Made by a program: the position numbers and the translations under genes
The notes under the pieces: generated by a model
The model's input: the letters and a program-made list of their open reading frames with translations, nothing else
Told to the model about the DNA's origin: nothing
Database searches by the model: none
Shown here: positions 32,423 to 43,950 of the stretch, in pieces
Numbering within the stretch: the stretch's first letter is position 1
How the letters are laid out: every line of letters begins with the position of its first letter
DNA from: Siphonodentalium dalli
Taxonomy: Eukaryota > Mollusca > Scaphopoda > Gadilida > Siphonodentaliidae
Direction of reading: 5' to 3'
DNA length: 64,000 bases
Assembly: GCA_032622095.1 (NCBI GenBank)
Contig: CP136067.1
Location: forward strand, 174,628,556-174,692,555

Positions 32423-33539
32423 TCTTAGTTAGTACGTGTTCCATAATAATATATATGACTGTATATTACGGCCCCAGCTCGAGATTTATGTGGCTTTGTT
32501 GTGTCGATTTCGATTTGCATCGCTTACGTTCATGGAATTTATCCCGGGACATAATTAAATGTTTATTGCGATATCGACTTACAAAAGTCAAAATAATCAT
32601 GCAAACTCGAGTTGGGACCACCCCAACTATGAAATGGATAATTATGAACAAGTATTAACAATGCAATATATTCCCTGCGTTGTTTGTTCAATTGTTAAAA
32701 AGTTCCCCACCAGAACAGGTCAGAACGTAAAAAAGTTATCCGATTAGTTTTATCTACTGTACATGTATAGTTGTGGCAAGTACATTCGTAATTTTCACAG
32801 TTGTAACCTACGCTCATTGTTATAGGCCCCACAGTCACCCCACCGTATAATAATTTTTTGGAATACAAAACGTGGTATAGTATTGGCGATCCGGGACCAG
32901 TTGATTCTTTACTCTCCTGCTTAGACAAGAAATCAATCTTTGCCGTTGTTACGACCATGCTGGGGACGAATAATGATCTAACGACTGTCACTGGACGGGT
33001 TCGTCGAGACGCAGATCGATGGATTGATCGTTTCCTTTCGACTTTTAGGAGCTAATGAGCAATCGTGTTTGGTAGTTTATAACATCCATGATGATGACCT
33101 ATGACCTGGCTACAAATGGTCTTACCCCTGATCGTTGATTAGTTCATTTGTTGAATGTGCATATAATAATAACCTCAACACACGACTATTTCTTGAACTT
33201 ATTTTCTGAACATTGTTCAAAATTCCTTCCAAATGACCAAAGAGGAACCATATTTTAATGATATGCTTCCCTGACAAATTCTATTGAATCTGTGTTAACT
33301 TAAAAAGTTATATTTCACAAGCTGGGTACTTAAATGTACGCCAATGTTCCATTGTAGCTTCCTTATATCACACGGTAGTTCGCTTATATTACACGGTACC
33401 ATGCTCCATGCAGAGTTCAGACCCCTACACAGGACTTACCGCTACCTGCACCTACACGTAATGTGAAGAAATGTCACATTTATTTATTTGAGACTTTTGT
33501 AGGTTATAATTCATTCTGCATTATTCTGAGAAACTGAAC
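32423..33539. other. Non-coding stretch, nothing recognised
   Basis: Overlapping frames of 60-100 codons on both strands (32455-33055) show no recognisable motif or consistent splice structure. No gene is called. Confidence 0.45.
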
Positions 33540-33700
33540 TGTCCATATTCATTTGAAAATTGTCCAGATCAAGCCAGAATAAATTGTAACTGACAAACAC
33601 TTCAATAAAAAATGTTAGATTTAATTAAGAAAATACGGCAGCAGTCAGACATAGCATAGCGAGGGGGCTGAACTCTGTTTTGTAGCTTGACACGGTACAT
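33540..33700. repeat. Dispersed repeat shared with 8925-9072
   Basis: Diverged partner of 8925-9072, carrying AATTGTAACTGACAAACAC and the GGGGGCTGAACTCTGTTTTG block. Confidence 0.5.
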
Positions 33701-33839
33701 GCAGCTCGAATCGGGGCAAATTATTTGCAAAATTAAAATTTATATTCTTACGCGTAAAGCGAAACGGAGTATTTTCATTTGACCCTGAATGGCGCTTTCC
33801 ACAGAGGACACGCCCACAGCGTAGTCCCGCCCAATGGCA

Positions 33840-34120
33840 ATTTATTAGAATATATTCGACCAATCAGATGCCGAGCCGGCCGCTGGCTGCGGAGATTTTT
33901 TCGACGCCATCTTTCTTCACCCTAATTTTGATATCCATTCATACATTCAGTGTTAAACTGGCTATATTCAAACAACTTTTTTGTTGTCAAATCATAATAT
34001 ACTGAGATTTAAATTTGCGGCATGATGTTATAAATTTATCCGTGATTATAACAATGTTTTTCGTTTAGCATGACACTTGTCATAATTTTCACATTTAATG
34101 GTAAAACGAATGTATGTTTT
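33840..34120. repeat. Family C repeat, dispersed copy
   Basis: ATATTCGACCAATCAGATGC through ATTCAGTGTTAAACTGGCTA and TTGTTGTCAAATCATAATAT follows the family C order. It is diverged from the array units. Confidence 0.65.
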
Positions 34121-34124
34121 CTGG

Positions 34125-34262
34125 TTTAGATCTGGTTTCAGTGATCTGTCTGTCTGTTCTGGCCTGTATGCAATTTTTCTTCCAGAGCCCTTGATCGATT
34201 TTAACCAAATTTGGTGTGGTGCCTCGGGGTCCCACCGCAGATGTTATAACGAACTAATATTT
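34125..34262 (+). repeat. SINE-like repeat, copy 1
   Basis: CTGTCTGTCTGTTCTGGCCT, then TTGATCGATTTTAACCAAAT and TTGGTGTGGTGCC, ending near TTATAACGAACTAATATTTTT. The same order occurs at 58165-58280. An ACCAAATTTGGTGTGGTG core is common in animal retroposon ends. Confidence 0.6.
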
Positions 34263-34394
34263 TTAATTAAATATTTTAAACAAATAAAAAAAAAAATTAA
34301 TTTGTTTTTTTTATTTTTTATTTTTTAACAAGAAGTTTCAATCTAAAAATCTAAAAAGAAAATTTTAAAATTAAATAAAAAAAGAAAAGAATTA
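34263..34394. repeat. A/T low-complexity stretch
   Basis: Poly-A and poly-T runs with almost no G or C. It follows the SINE-like repeat and may include its tail. Confidence 0.8.
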
Positions 34395-34541
34395 AGAAAT
34401 AAATACACGGTGTAGAGGTGTGTATGGTCAAGTTGTACCACAAAAAAATGATTGTAGGACGACGCGTAGCGGAGTCCTACAATCAGTTTTTTGTGGTACA
34501 ACTTGACCATACACACCGATACACCGTGTATTTATTTCTTT
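34395..34541. repeat. Foldback hairpin, ~62-bp arms
   Basis: The left arm from AGAAATAAATACACGGTGTA to GATTGTAGGAC pairs with the right arm TCCTACAATC to GTGTATTTATTTCT around a ~14-nt loop (GACGCGTAGCG). Mismatches are few. Non-coding. Confidence 0.9.
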
Positions 34542-35389
34542 TGTAATACGACTGAAAGTTTATGGTCACAATTCGACTGAATAGTCAACGAAATACTGCA
34601 CTTTTTCGGTCTCAGGTGAGAAAACATTTCGTGGTGTAATTCGTATTGGGCGTACTCGATTCTTTGCATGGAGTACTCTAGTAATTTGTTTGCGTAAATA
34701 ATCGTTGTGATTGGCTAAAAAACCATGTGTTTTCAGCGGCGCCCGTGCCTTTCGTTTAAATTGTACAGGAAATACGATTGCTGTCATTTCTGTGTTGAAC
34801 GTTGTTGGGACAACATGAATATTATCATCGACTATGGACCATTTTCCTTACACAAAGCGATCTAAATGATCTAGTTTACTAAACTAATCTTATTCCCCTT
34901 CTGTACTGGTGAACAAGCGCTTTCGTTTTCAACTTGATTCCGAAATATCGAATATGATCGAGATTCGAATCGACGAATGCACAGCCCGGCCCCATGGATT
35001 TATTTTGTCATTTAATATACTTATTAAGTAACTTTCTTTGGTCGTAACATATATCAGTATATAATAACATCATTTGGACCATATTCATTGGCAACCAAAC
35101 TGGTTTCAAGCGAAAAATCGCTAGAAAATTCGCAAGATTGTCAAGATGTATAGCAAAATAATTCAAAGGGTTACGGGTGCGGGTGTACTCCGTTGATGCC
35201 CCGTTTGCGCGGAGTTAGAAAAGACGGGAAAAGTCGCGTGCGGCGATCTGAATAAACCGATTTTTTTCGTGGTACAATTGGAAAAAGTAGAATTGTACCA
35301 CAAAACTGGAACGAGATAGCCATGGTAACTCGGGCCACTGGCCAATCAGGACATGGCTTTTAAGCATAGTTAGGCAGGGTCGTATTACA
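34542..35389. other. Non-coding stretch with a small hairpin
   Basis: The hairpin GTGGTACAATTG...GAATTGTACCAC at about 35268-35302 shares its TGTGGTACAA arm motif with the foldback at 34395. Otherwise nothing is recognised. Confidence 0.5.
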
Positions 35390-35580
35390 AAGTTAATTAA
35401 ATAAAAAAAAATGTAAATTAAAAAATTAAAACAAATTATAAAGATTAAATCTAAAAAATCTTAAAATAAAATAAAAAAAATTTAATTAAAAAATTTCAAC
35501 AGCAGGTCAAAGTTCAATCTAAAAAAAAAATTGAATCTAAATAATGTTTTTTAAATCAAACTGGTTAAAAGATCAAATTT
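35390..35580. repeat. A-rich low-complexity stretch
   Basis: Dominated by A runs and TTAAA/AATCTAA motifs, similar in texture to 34263-34394. Confidence 0.8.
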
Positions 35581-35594
35581 GCACGAATCATATT

Positions 35595-35957
35595 TAGAGG
35601 ATCTCACATGAGTTTCTATTTTATACGGAATTTATCAACCGAGTTCACTAAATTCGATTTGAGCCGAGGTTTACCGAGGCTCAAATAGAATTTAGAGGAC
35701 GAGGTTGATAAATTACGTATAAAATAGGACGAGTGTGAGATACCTTTTATCACATGATCAAATAAACCCGAAGCAACGCGAAATATTCATCGAAAACAAC
35801 AATCATAAACTACAGCGATCGCAAGTTATTTGAAGAACGCCGTGACGTCATCGCACGCGCTGCTATTAAACGTGTCTATTACCGATAATTATGAAACTGC
35901 TTTTATGGCCAAATTATGTGATAAATAGAGGATCTCACATGAGTTTCTATTTTATAC
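35595..35957. mobile_element. Foldback element, family A, copy 2 plus 32-bp second start
   Basis: The full element spans 35595-35925 and is almost identical to 13258-13588. It is followed directly by another TAGAGGATCTCACATGAGTT start that breaks off after about 32 bp at TTTTATAC. The head-to-tail arrangement suggests a tandem copy truncated to its tip, or a 32-bp duplication at the junction. Confidence 0.85.
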
Positions 35958-36472
35958 TCTTATGGTACGTGCGGAAAATAAAATCTTGTGGACGATATAG
36001 TCAGTTATAAATGATAGATAATAATACAACACAAAATAGATAAGGTAAGCCGTTGTCTTATAAAATATTTTGCAGGGTAATGTGAATGTGCGTATATTAA
36101 AAATGCTATGTCACACGCAAATGGCCCAGCTGAATGAAATTAAGTTTCGATGTGAACTAGTTGTTTCCGATTGCGAGCTATTAGGCATCAATTATGTAAG
36201 TCATAATGTATGTGTGTATATTACTCATATGTTTCTCACGGAAATCATATATCGATAGAAAATATATATATATGCTGTTGCTTCGAAAAATTCCATCAGC
36301 CCAGACCAATGGGTGTAGAGAGTAGAATGTTGACAGCCTTGTTGGCATGAGCTCCAGATGAATATCCGATAAGTTAACTTCTTGAATCTACGAGAACATC
36401 ACACAAGTCATCAACGGTTAGCGAAACCGTGAACATGCACATCGGAATTCCATATCTGTTCAGAATAAATAC
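35958..36472. other. Non-coding stretch, nothing recognised
   Basis: No supported feature. Confidence 0.45.
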
Positions 36473-36614
36473 ATGTTATCGCTGCAGTGAATTGATCTGG
36501 GCGAAGTATCACGCCGAGTTGAAGAGGTCAGATCGCTGGATCAAATGGGCCGCCATCGAGATCTGCCCTCTTCAACGAGACGTGATGCGAAGCCCAGATC
36601 AATTCACTGCAGCA
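36473..36614. repeat. Foldback hairpin, ~58-bp imperfect arms
   Basis: The left arm GCTGCAGTGAATTGATCTGG through TTGAAGAGG-CAGATC is mirrored by GATCTGCCCTCTTCAACGAG through GATCAATTCACTGCAGC around a ~25-nt loop. The mismatches are scattered rather than clustered, as in precursor-like hairpins. Confidence 0.85.
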
Positions 36615-37195
36615 ATAACAAATTTATTATATGACATGATTTTTATGTTAAAAACACAATTTCTGTCATGAATTATGAAATGAAACCCCACGTAGGTCAT
36701 TAGTAACAACAATAGACAAGGAACTATTTTTGTATAATATATAGTCCGGCTGTTTACGGACGTGCGCAATATGCGAGATAGAGAATGGTGGTATAACATC
36801 TGATCAAACTGTAGCTGATCCTATGGTCGGGAAATGATCGCTTAACTATAGTGGTATTGGAGGGAGAAACGATAGTCATATAATAAATCCCAGTATCGTT
36901 TTTTGGCGCAACCAATGTGCCCGATTGACACGAGAACATGGTATGCGTGATCTCATTGTTATGGCGAACAGAACACAGGTTGCAGAGGGAATTGTTATTG
37001 AAGGTTGCCTTGTTCAGCACAAGTTCACATATTTAGATGATAAATGTGCTCGGGTGTGAACTCGAGTCGATATCGTTCAACAGTCTAATGGATTAGGGTG
37101 AACTTTTGATAGAACATATACATTTCAACATATCCTCGGGCAAATAGGTTCATATTGGATCTAAATATTCATATGGGTTCATATGGTAATTTCGA
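36615..37195. other. Non-coding stretch, nothing recognised
   Basis: Short minus-strand frames occur but show no recognisable family. Confidence 0.45.
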
Positions 37196-37206
37196 TGGAG
37201 AGAGAT

Positions 37207-37251
<45 letters not shown>

Positions 37252-37256
37252 CGCGC

Positions 37257-37287
<31 letters not shown>

Positions 37288-37292
37288 CGCGC

Positions 37293-37330
<38 letters not shown>

Positions 37331-37357
37331 AGATAGAGAGAGAGAGAGAGAGAGCAC

Positions 37358-37424
<67 letters not shown>
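37196..37424. repeat. (GA)n microsatellite with GCGCGC and ATA interruptions
   Basis: About 230 bp of alternating AG, with GC-only patches (near 37247-37256 and 37289-37293) and AGATAG/AGATAAG interruptions. Long open frames across it on both strands (poly Arg-Glu or Ser-Leu) are artefacts of the repeat. Confidence 0.97.
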
Positions 37425-37425
<1 letters not shown>

Positions 37426-37970
37426 GTGGGATATATTGGTGCATTTGTGAATATAATGGTCATTACTTGTACGTGGACACGTATATGTGTCTTACGTCAT
37501 GATAATGTGTTACTGCCATGTAAACATGTACCGATAATTGCAGACATATAACACGCATTCGTGTTTCTCGATCAGATACCAATTTCTTTACAAGAATAAC
37601 TCGATGCGATTTTACCTAATCACCCAGTGGACATGAACTAAAATCGATAAATGGCGATAATTGGATATCGATGCAATTGCATCGACAAATGCGGTAATAT
37701 CGCCGGAGTCATTAGCTGCAGTAGATATTTCGTGCTAATGAAGCAGTATCGTAATTGTCGCTATATATTCCCTGTTAATGAGGCAGGGTTGTAATTGTCA
37801 CCCTGTTATGCCCTATTCGATATTTGCTACTCTATCACTGCTGTTGGTTTATATATAGTTGCACTGGTTTTCCTGTCAGAATTCCTTATTCGATGCGTTG
37901 TGCAAGATCTGCAGTTATTGCTTAAGCCCTATTGCTATACTTATTATACTGTTCTGCAACTATTGTCTAC
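37425..37970. other. Non-coding stretch with weak internal duplication
   Basis: Similar strings AATGAAGCAGTATCGTAATT-GTC and AATGAGGCAGGGTTGTAATT-GTC lie at about 37737 and 37777, a ~40-bp diverged tandem. No gene. Confidence 0.45.
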
Positions 37971-37994
37971 TTATTAGCCTCTAGATATGTAATG

Positions 37995-38020
37995 TTGATG
38001 AAGGCCGAAAGCTTCGGATA
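37995..38020 (+). ncRNA. Possible hammerhead-like remnant of a PLE
   Basis: GTTGATGAAGGCCGAAAGCT followed by TCGGAT matches the UGAUGA and GAAA boxes of the hammerhead core better than the sequence at 1440. However, only AGGCC lies between them, too little for a stem II. No RT is adjacent. It may be a deleted PLE tail. Confidence 0.3.
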
Positions 38021-38077
38021 TAGTGACTTTGTTAAAGGCACCCAATCCGATCAGACGGTCCCCATGTCATCAAGTTA

Positions 38078-38101
38078 CAACAACAACAACAACAACAACA
38101 T
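38078..38101. repeat. (AAC)n microsatellite
   Basis: Eight consecutive AAC units. Confidence 0.9.
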
Positions 38102-38500
38102 TTCTTCAAAAGACGCTTTTGTTATCAGAATCGAACAATTACAACAAAATAATGCTGTCGACTATGGTATAAAATTTCCCCTTAACGTGTTATTTATCAA
38201 CATGTTGTTCAACGAAATATGGCCGTATTATCAGTTGCGTATCACGAAATTTTGCCGTTTTACCACTTGATTTTAGAGTTATCGATTTTCATCCGCAATT
38301 TTATCCGAGACCATCGGTTTTACGATTTCTTTCGGGGCCACAAATAATTACACATTTCAAGAAATACCAAATTTCAAAAATCGATATCTGATCACTCTGA
38401 GCTTTGATGGGTGGGTGGCTCGACTCGAATCAACTATTTTTCACCCCCGAAGCCAAAGAAATAGTCATTTGGGAACGTTAATTCGCATAATGCACCTTTA
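38098..38500 (+). repeat. Family L repeat, copy 1
   Basis: The order TTTCTTCAAAAGACGCTTTT, AACGTGTTATTTATCAACAT, CTGAGCTTTGATGGGTGGGT, CACCCCCGAAGCCAAAG is found reversed at 52590-52890. The interiors are diverged and no ORF is conserved. Confidence 0.75.
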
Positions 38501-38664
38501 TTCTTCTCTATCGAGATACTGTTTATTCTACAGACTATTCAATTAACGACACGTGGAATCCATTTCGACGGTGTGCGATCATCACAGTGCCCCGAAGTCA
38601 TGTCTGCCCTTTCATATAAAAGTGCATATCCATCTTGCATAAATGCTTGTATAATTTCTTCAGT

Positions 38665-38853
38665 AAATGGCGTACCTGGTAATCACTGCTTTATTGAATG
38701 ACACCATTAGTCTAACTGACAATTAATGGATGAAACGGATCATGAACAATGTTTCAATCACGATTATGCCCGGTACTATTAGACCTTTGTGTTCGCCATT
38801 AGCAAATGGACAACCACATCACGCGATCCGGTCTGGTTCCGGGACTGTATTGC
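38665..38853. repeat. ~185-bp dispersed repeat, copy 1
   Basis: GTACCTGGTAATCACTGC, TTGAATGACACCATTAGTCT, GCCATTAGCAAATGGACA and CACATCACGCGATC recur in the same order at 40838-41018 at about 80% identity by eye. Confidence 0.8.
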
Positions 38854-39194
38854 AAGAATTAATAGAGACCTTTAGCAAAATCACTATTACGATTACGGAT
38901 AGGATATATTGACCACAGGGGAAACAAGATCGAGGGTTATGTTGACAAGTTTGGAACATATAACATCCACCACCGTTACAAAATATTGGTGCATGCAGCT
39001 ATGTTCTACATGATGTAAACCCGCTGTGGTCGTGCTTAATATATACATTTATTATATACTTGCCCATGAATTATAAGGTTTTAGCAGTGAGATATAAGTG
39101 ATATCCCAACAGTGAGTGATATCAGCTTGAAATTTCTGATGTATTCACATTCATTGGTGGCCATAGGCAAGTAACTAAAGTATATAATAACAGA

Positions 39195-39358
39195 ATATCC
39201 ACACTTTTTCAGTGGATATGGGTTAAATCTCATTCGTGATGACAAAACATTTGAATTTCCACTCGTGGCTAAAGCCACGAGTGGAAATTCAATGTTTTGT
39301 CATCACGAATGACTCGTGATGAGATATAGCCCATATCCACTGAAAAAGAGTGGATATC
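39195..39358. repeat. Foldback hairpin, ~75-bp arms
   Basis: The left arm ends ATTTCCACTCGTGGCT (39270) and the right arm starts AGCCACGAGTGGAAAT (39273), so the loop is only two bases. The arms also share TTTTGTCATCACGAAT and CCCATATCCACTGAAAAA. A ~10-bp insertion (ACTCGTGATG) distinguishes the right arm. Confidence 0.9.
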
Positions 39359-39424
39359 CTCTATGTATCTTCAGACACGACTAAGAACCGAAACTGACAT
39401 CACATCAAGACTTTTACGGAAAAT

Positions 39425-39535
39425 AACTTTATCAGTTTTTAATTCGCGCAGATAGGTGCGCGAATTTAAAGTGCGCAACTTCAAATCTGAGCGAAAAATA
39501 TTACAACGCGAATTTAAGTATGAGTAAGGTTGTTA
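39425..39535 (-). mobile_element. Family K element, solitary right end
   Basis: GTGCGCGAATTTAAAGTGCG and CTGAGCGAAAAATATTAC, ending TATGAGTAAGGT, match the right terminus of 31930-32422. The left end is absent. Confidence 0.65.
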
Positions 39536-39599
39536 GACCATACAGTCAATGAAAACGCCACTGCATTCTAATATCACGGCCACGGCGTGCAATATATAA

Positions 39600-40490
39600 T
39601 ATACAAGCAGATTAGCCCGCCACTGGCGGGATTGGTCCCATGGCTTTGGTCGATCCATTAATTTTTGTTTTTCAAGGTACCCGTCCCGAGTTGACCATTT
39701 TTGCTTTCATAGAATTTTTAACAGTGTATTGAAGATAATGTTTCTGTATGATGTAGGCGAAGTAACTCTAAAATTTCGGCAAGTATTTAATCCATCAATT
39801 CCAACGACGGTGGCAGTGTGAGTGGTGAAGGAGTGCTCGGACGTTCTCAGAAGCGGTGCGATGACACTTCTCGTGGATTTTTAACCTTAGATAGCAAGTT
39901 TGGGCTCAATCGGTTTAGCCGTTTTCGTGTCTATAAAGGACATACATAGGGAAGTCTCAAAATATTATTTTATCAACTGATACGGACGCCCGATCGCCGA
40001 AAAATGCGACGTGAGGATACACCGGCAATGTGTTGTCGACAGAACGAACGACTTGTTCTTGTCATCCGGAATCATTAGCGCGCGCACCGCGTGTTTACTG
40101 TTCGGCAATTTCATGATAGCCGTTGTAACATGGGCATTTTATTTATAGATAATTGGTTTTTCCAGTTTAAAAGTCGAACTGCGCGACCAGGAGGCCGAGT
40201 CCGGTAAAAGGTGTAGTTGGGAATTTCAATTTCGTTTATTGTCCTTTACATTATTATGCCAATAATGTTGATTTTTGGTTTGTGACAAGCTATGTCAATT
40301 ACCAATAAAAGAAATTAAAAAGATAATTTGTAAGTCTTATATTTCAACTTTTATAGATATTTTTCGTTCTGCAGCCCACTGATGGTTGTGGTCAGAGACG
40401 GCCGAGTCGGCCGCCGGTTCGTTAATTAGGTGCTGGTTGTTATTGTTATTTTAACGGAATTCTGAGTTGGTCATTCGCGAAACCAATATA
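39600..40490. other. Non-coding stretch with a retroposon-like 3' end
   Basis: AATCGGTTTAGCCGTTTTCG followed by TGTCTATAAAGGACATACAT near 39900-39950 resembles the 3' end at 7340-7400. The rest is unassigned. Confidence 0.4.
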
Positions 40491-40493
40491 TTT

Positions 40494-40719
40494 TATATTA
40501 TATAATTACAATCATGGGTATATAATATATGATCTTGAGCGCGTTACCATTTCTTACTATGGTTTTCTTGTATGTGTATAATACACAAGCTTCGTACATC
40601 TCGCCGTATATTATATAATTACAATCATGGGTATATAATATATGATCTTGAGCGCGTTACCATTTCTGACTATGGTTTTCTTGTATGTGTATAATACACA
40701 AGCTTCGTACATCTCGCCG
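40494..40719. repeat. 113-bp tandem duplication
   Basis: Two units (40494-40606 and 40607-40719) differ at only one or two positions. A diverged single copy lies at 15598-15668. Confidence 0.95.
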
Positions 40720-40837
40720 TAAGTGTGCAACTTTATTGAACTTTTTAACTCAACATTTGCCACCAAAGGAAATGAATCCTTCTGCACTTGTATTACCTTT
40801 TAGTCTGTCTATCTCCCGCTTTTATACTTTCCCACTA

Positions 40838-41018
40838 AATGACGTACCTGGTAATGGTTGCTATATTGAATGACACCATTAGTCTGGCTGACAATTATTA
40901 ATGAATGAGGCGATCAGGGGCAATATCTCAATCACGATTTTGCCCGGGATGACGACCTGGGTGTCGCCCATTAGCAAAAGGACACCACATCACGCGATCT
41001 GGTCTGGGTTTTGACATT
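40838..41018. repeat. ~185-bp dispersed repeat, copy 2
   Basis: Partner of 38665-38853 in the same orientation, about 2.1 kb away. Confidence 0.8.
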
Positions 41019-41412
41019 AATGGGAATAATTGTAGCTTAAATTGCCCTTGGTAAATGAGATCCGTTTCCGACTCTGGCAATACAGTCATGCACTGGCCAC
41101 TGACGTCAACGGATCACGTCATCAATTGCCATCGATTGAATGATAAATGTCCACCCACCATGTTGTTCCAAGAGAGGGGGGCATATGCTAATTAGTAATT
41201 TAGAAATAGAGAAAGGTCGGCATAAACAGCCAAATATCCAGTTAATACAAACTGTGTAAAATGTGCGATCAGGCACGTGTTGAAACTGAAATGCATATGT
41301 ATTCCCAATTCTCTCATTTTTCAAACAAACACTCATTTGCAACTGAGCCGCGCTATCTGTGGTCACACATACGGCGTTTATAATATATTGCGTAACATGC
41401 TTTACAAGTTAT
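41019..41412. other. Non-coding stretch, nothing recognised
   Basis: One minus-strand frame of 86 codons (41106-41366) matches no known family. Not called as a gene. Confidence 0.45.
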
Positions 41413-42059
41413 GGTGACACTCCACAGTTTCGAATGATCAGTAGGGGTGATTTTATAGATATAAAGTGCTAGTGGTTTCTGGCACCATTAATGTGGTATG
41501 TATATTAAGACAAGGTGGGATATGAATTTGTGTAATTTTAGAAGGTGTTCTCGACTGATGAAAAAATTAAGTGCAAGTGACCTTGACCCCACCCATAGAC
41601 AGCAGTAGCGTTTTCTGCGAAACAGTGGCTCTAGATACTGGGTCAATTTTTTAGCACCCAAAATTTGTCATCTGCATTAAAAATTGATTTTCTGGAAAAT
41701 TTAACGGCGAAAGTTTGAATTTTTTTCACATTGATGTTGGAAGCCAGAGGCCTCTAAACCAACATAGGTGACCATGCTTGAAAAAATCTGGTATTCGTGC
41801 CTCTTGGGTATGAAAATGCAATATTTTGGTCATTTTTTGAATAAAAATCATATTTTCGATCAAAAGATCAAGGGCCATAACTCTTGATAGCCCATATATT
41901 ATGAAAATTATGTATCAAATTCTGAATGCCTATTCTGTACTAATTTCAGGCATATATATATTGTCTATATGGTTTGGGATCATAATCCAGATAAATTTCA
42001 ATGAATCTATGGGCCCCCTATTTCTGGGCCCATACCTGTTGAAACTGTGGAGTGTCACC
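41413..42059. mobile_element. TIR element with 19-bp perfect termini
   Basis: GGTGACACTCCACAGTTTC at 41413-41431 is repeated exactly in inverted orientation at 42041-42059. TAT lies outside each end, which may be a 3-bp duplication or chance. The 647-bp element is AT-rich without a transposase. Confidence 0.8.
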
Positions 42060-43446
42060 TATATGTGGGCACATGCTATAATAGTTTACATACACAATGT
42101 AAATATATCCTAGAAAGTCTGCACAGCCGGTCAGGAAAAACCATGCACCCCTTTCATAGGGACTGGAAACCTGAAATCCGAAGCCCACTTGTATGTGCAG
42201 CTCGGGTGTTCGGACCGCACCCTTATTGAAATCTACTCATAATTATAGATGTATCAATATTCTGAACATTGTGAATAATTTGTCATCTTTCAGCTGAGTT
42301 TTATTACAGAATGAAGAACGCTATGTAGCTGGACACAGCATTGATAATTTATTTCATTTGAATGAAAAGTTTTATAAAAAAAATTGAAAATTAATGTGAC
42401 CCTCTGAAGTTACACGGCTAGAATGACGAATTCTCCGCTCTAGCGATCTGAACAATTACCACAAATCTCATTCTCATTGGCTACAATTCGAAATAGGCTC
42501 CGCCTATAATAAACAACTCTATATGCCCGAACTGTGAATACATAATTTTCCCGCTAATGCCAGGAAACGCGGGAACATTTGAATTATATTGAGTGTAGTG
42601 CATACTCTGATCCAAGGCAACGACTAGATTGAGATATTGAAGTTTATGAGTTTGAATTTTATAAAATGAGCCATAGTGAACAAATTCAAAATATAATAGG
42701 AAATGATGATGCAAAGATAATAACTATATACCGTATACAACATGATCCGGTTGTTCTTTATCAGAAGGGAAAATTTCCAGAGAAAACCGACACGGTGGTC
42801 GAATGATGATGCTTCGCATATAACATCTATTAAGCGCAATGCATATCATTTTGTGTTTTAAATATTTAATCATTATGTAACTTGCAACTGCCTATGTATT
42901 TGGTGTATTGCAATAAATATTCTATTTTATTTTATTCTCTTCTGTTCTATTCTACATGTATGACGTTACACACCAGAGTGTAAACCGCGCGTGCCGCCAT
43001 ATTACCAACTATATATATAAACAATGCCGTAACTCAATTCGGTAAATGGTCGTAAATATATGTGGCTTATTTCTACATCAGTCATGCGACTGAATGGTTA
43101 TGTTCACGGTGTTACTTCCGTGTTATACTTCAGTGGTCTTTTTCGTCGGTCGGCTCCATTTTTTACAAAGCATCAAAGAGGCGGAATTTATAAGAGCATA
43201 TGCAATAGTCTGAGGAATCGTTATTTAAACTAGACGGAACTACTATATATGGTATCGTTTACATAACTTGTCAACGGTTGGTAACAAAATATTTTTATAG
43301 AATGTATAGTTTTTGTAGAATGTGACAATATTTATGCATCGGCTGGACATCAGGTGTTCGTTGCTTCGTCTTGACATCAAGTGACCATGTTATGATTGGA
43401 ATGACAAATCCAGATGTCCCCAACTTAGATTAAACTTGACAATTAT
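42060..43446. other. Non-coding stretch with a retroposon-like tail
   Basis: TGCAATAAATATTCTATTTT followed by ATTCT-type units at 42908-42955 may be a CR1-like 3' tail on the plus strand. Otherwise nothing is recognised. Confidence 0.4.
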
Positions 43447-43950
43447 AGTACCAATCAGAAGAAGTGGTATATTGAAGCGCGCCTTTATTGCGATATTTAG
43501 CGCGCTTAATTTCGAAAAAGGCGCGATTATAGCACAATACCACACATATGTTGCGCTTATTATTGCGATATTGAGCGCAAAATATTGCGATATTAAGCGC
43601 GCAAAATTTCATAGAGACCCGATAGTGCTATATTAATAATAGATAAATACTGTGCATATAGTGTACATATAGTGTACATATAGCATTTACAACTATAATT
43701 ATATACAAATCTAAAACATTGTCTGTATTTATGCAATAAACAATATAGAAGAAGCAATAATTTGCTTTAAATATCACAATTTTGAGCTCAAGATGTCGCA
43801 ATATTAAGCGCGAAATATTGCGATATTGAGCGCAAAATATTGCAATAATATCCCAAGCTGCGCGCTTTTAATAGTTCCCACTTTCAATATTATTGCGATA
43901 TTGGGCGCGATAATAGCGCGCTTAATATACCACTTCTTTTGACTGGTACT
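43447..43950. mobile_element. TIR element filled with GCGATATT motifs
   Basis: The ends AGTACCAATCAGAAGAAGTG and CACTTCTTTTGACTGGTACT are inverted for about 34 bp (two mismatches in the first 27). Inside, ATTGCGATATT and GAGCGC/AAGCGCGC strings recur about ten times near both ends, around an AT-rich centre. No coding capacity. Confidence 0.85.

Noticed and set aside
32455-33055. Cluster of 60-98-codon frames on both strands
   Set aside because: Frames overlap each other in opposite directions and show no recognisable domain or splice pattern.
37169-37551. Long open frames on both strands at 37.2-37.5 kb
   Set aside because: They are translations of a (GA)n microsatellite (Arg-Glu or Ser-Leu repeats).
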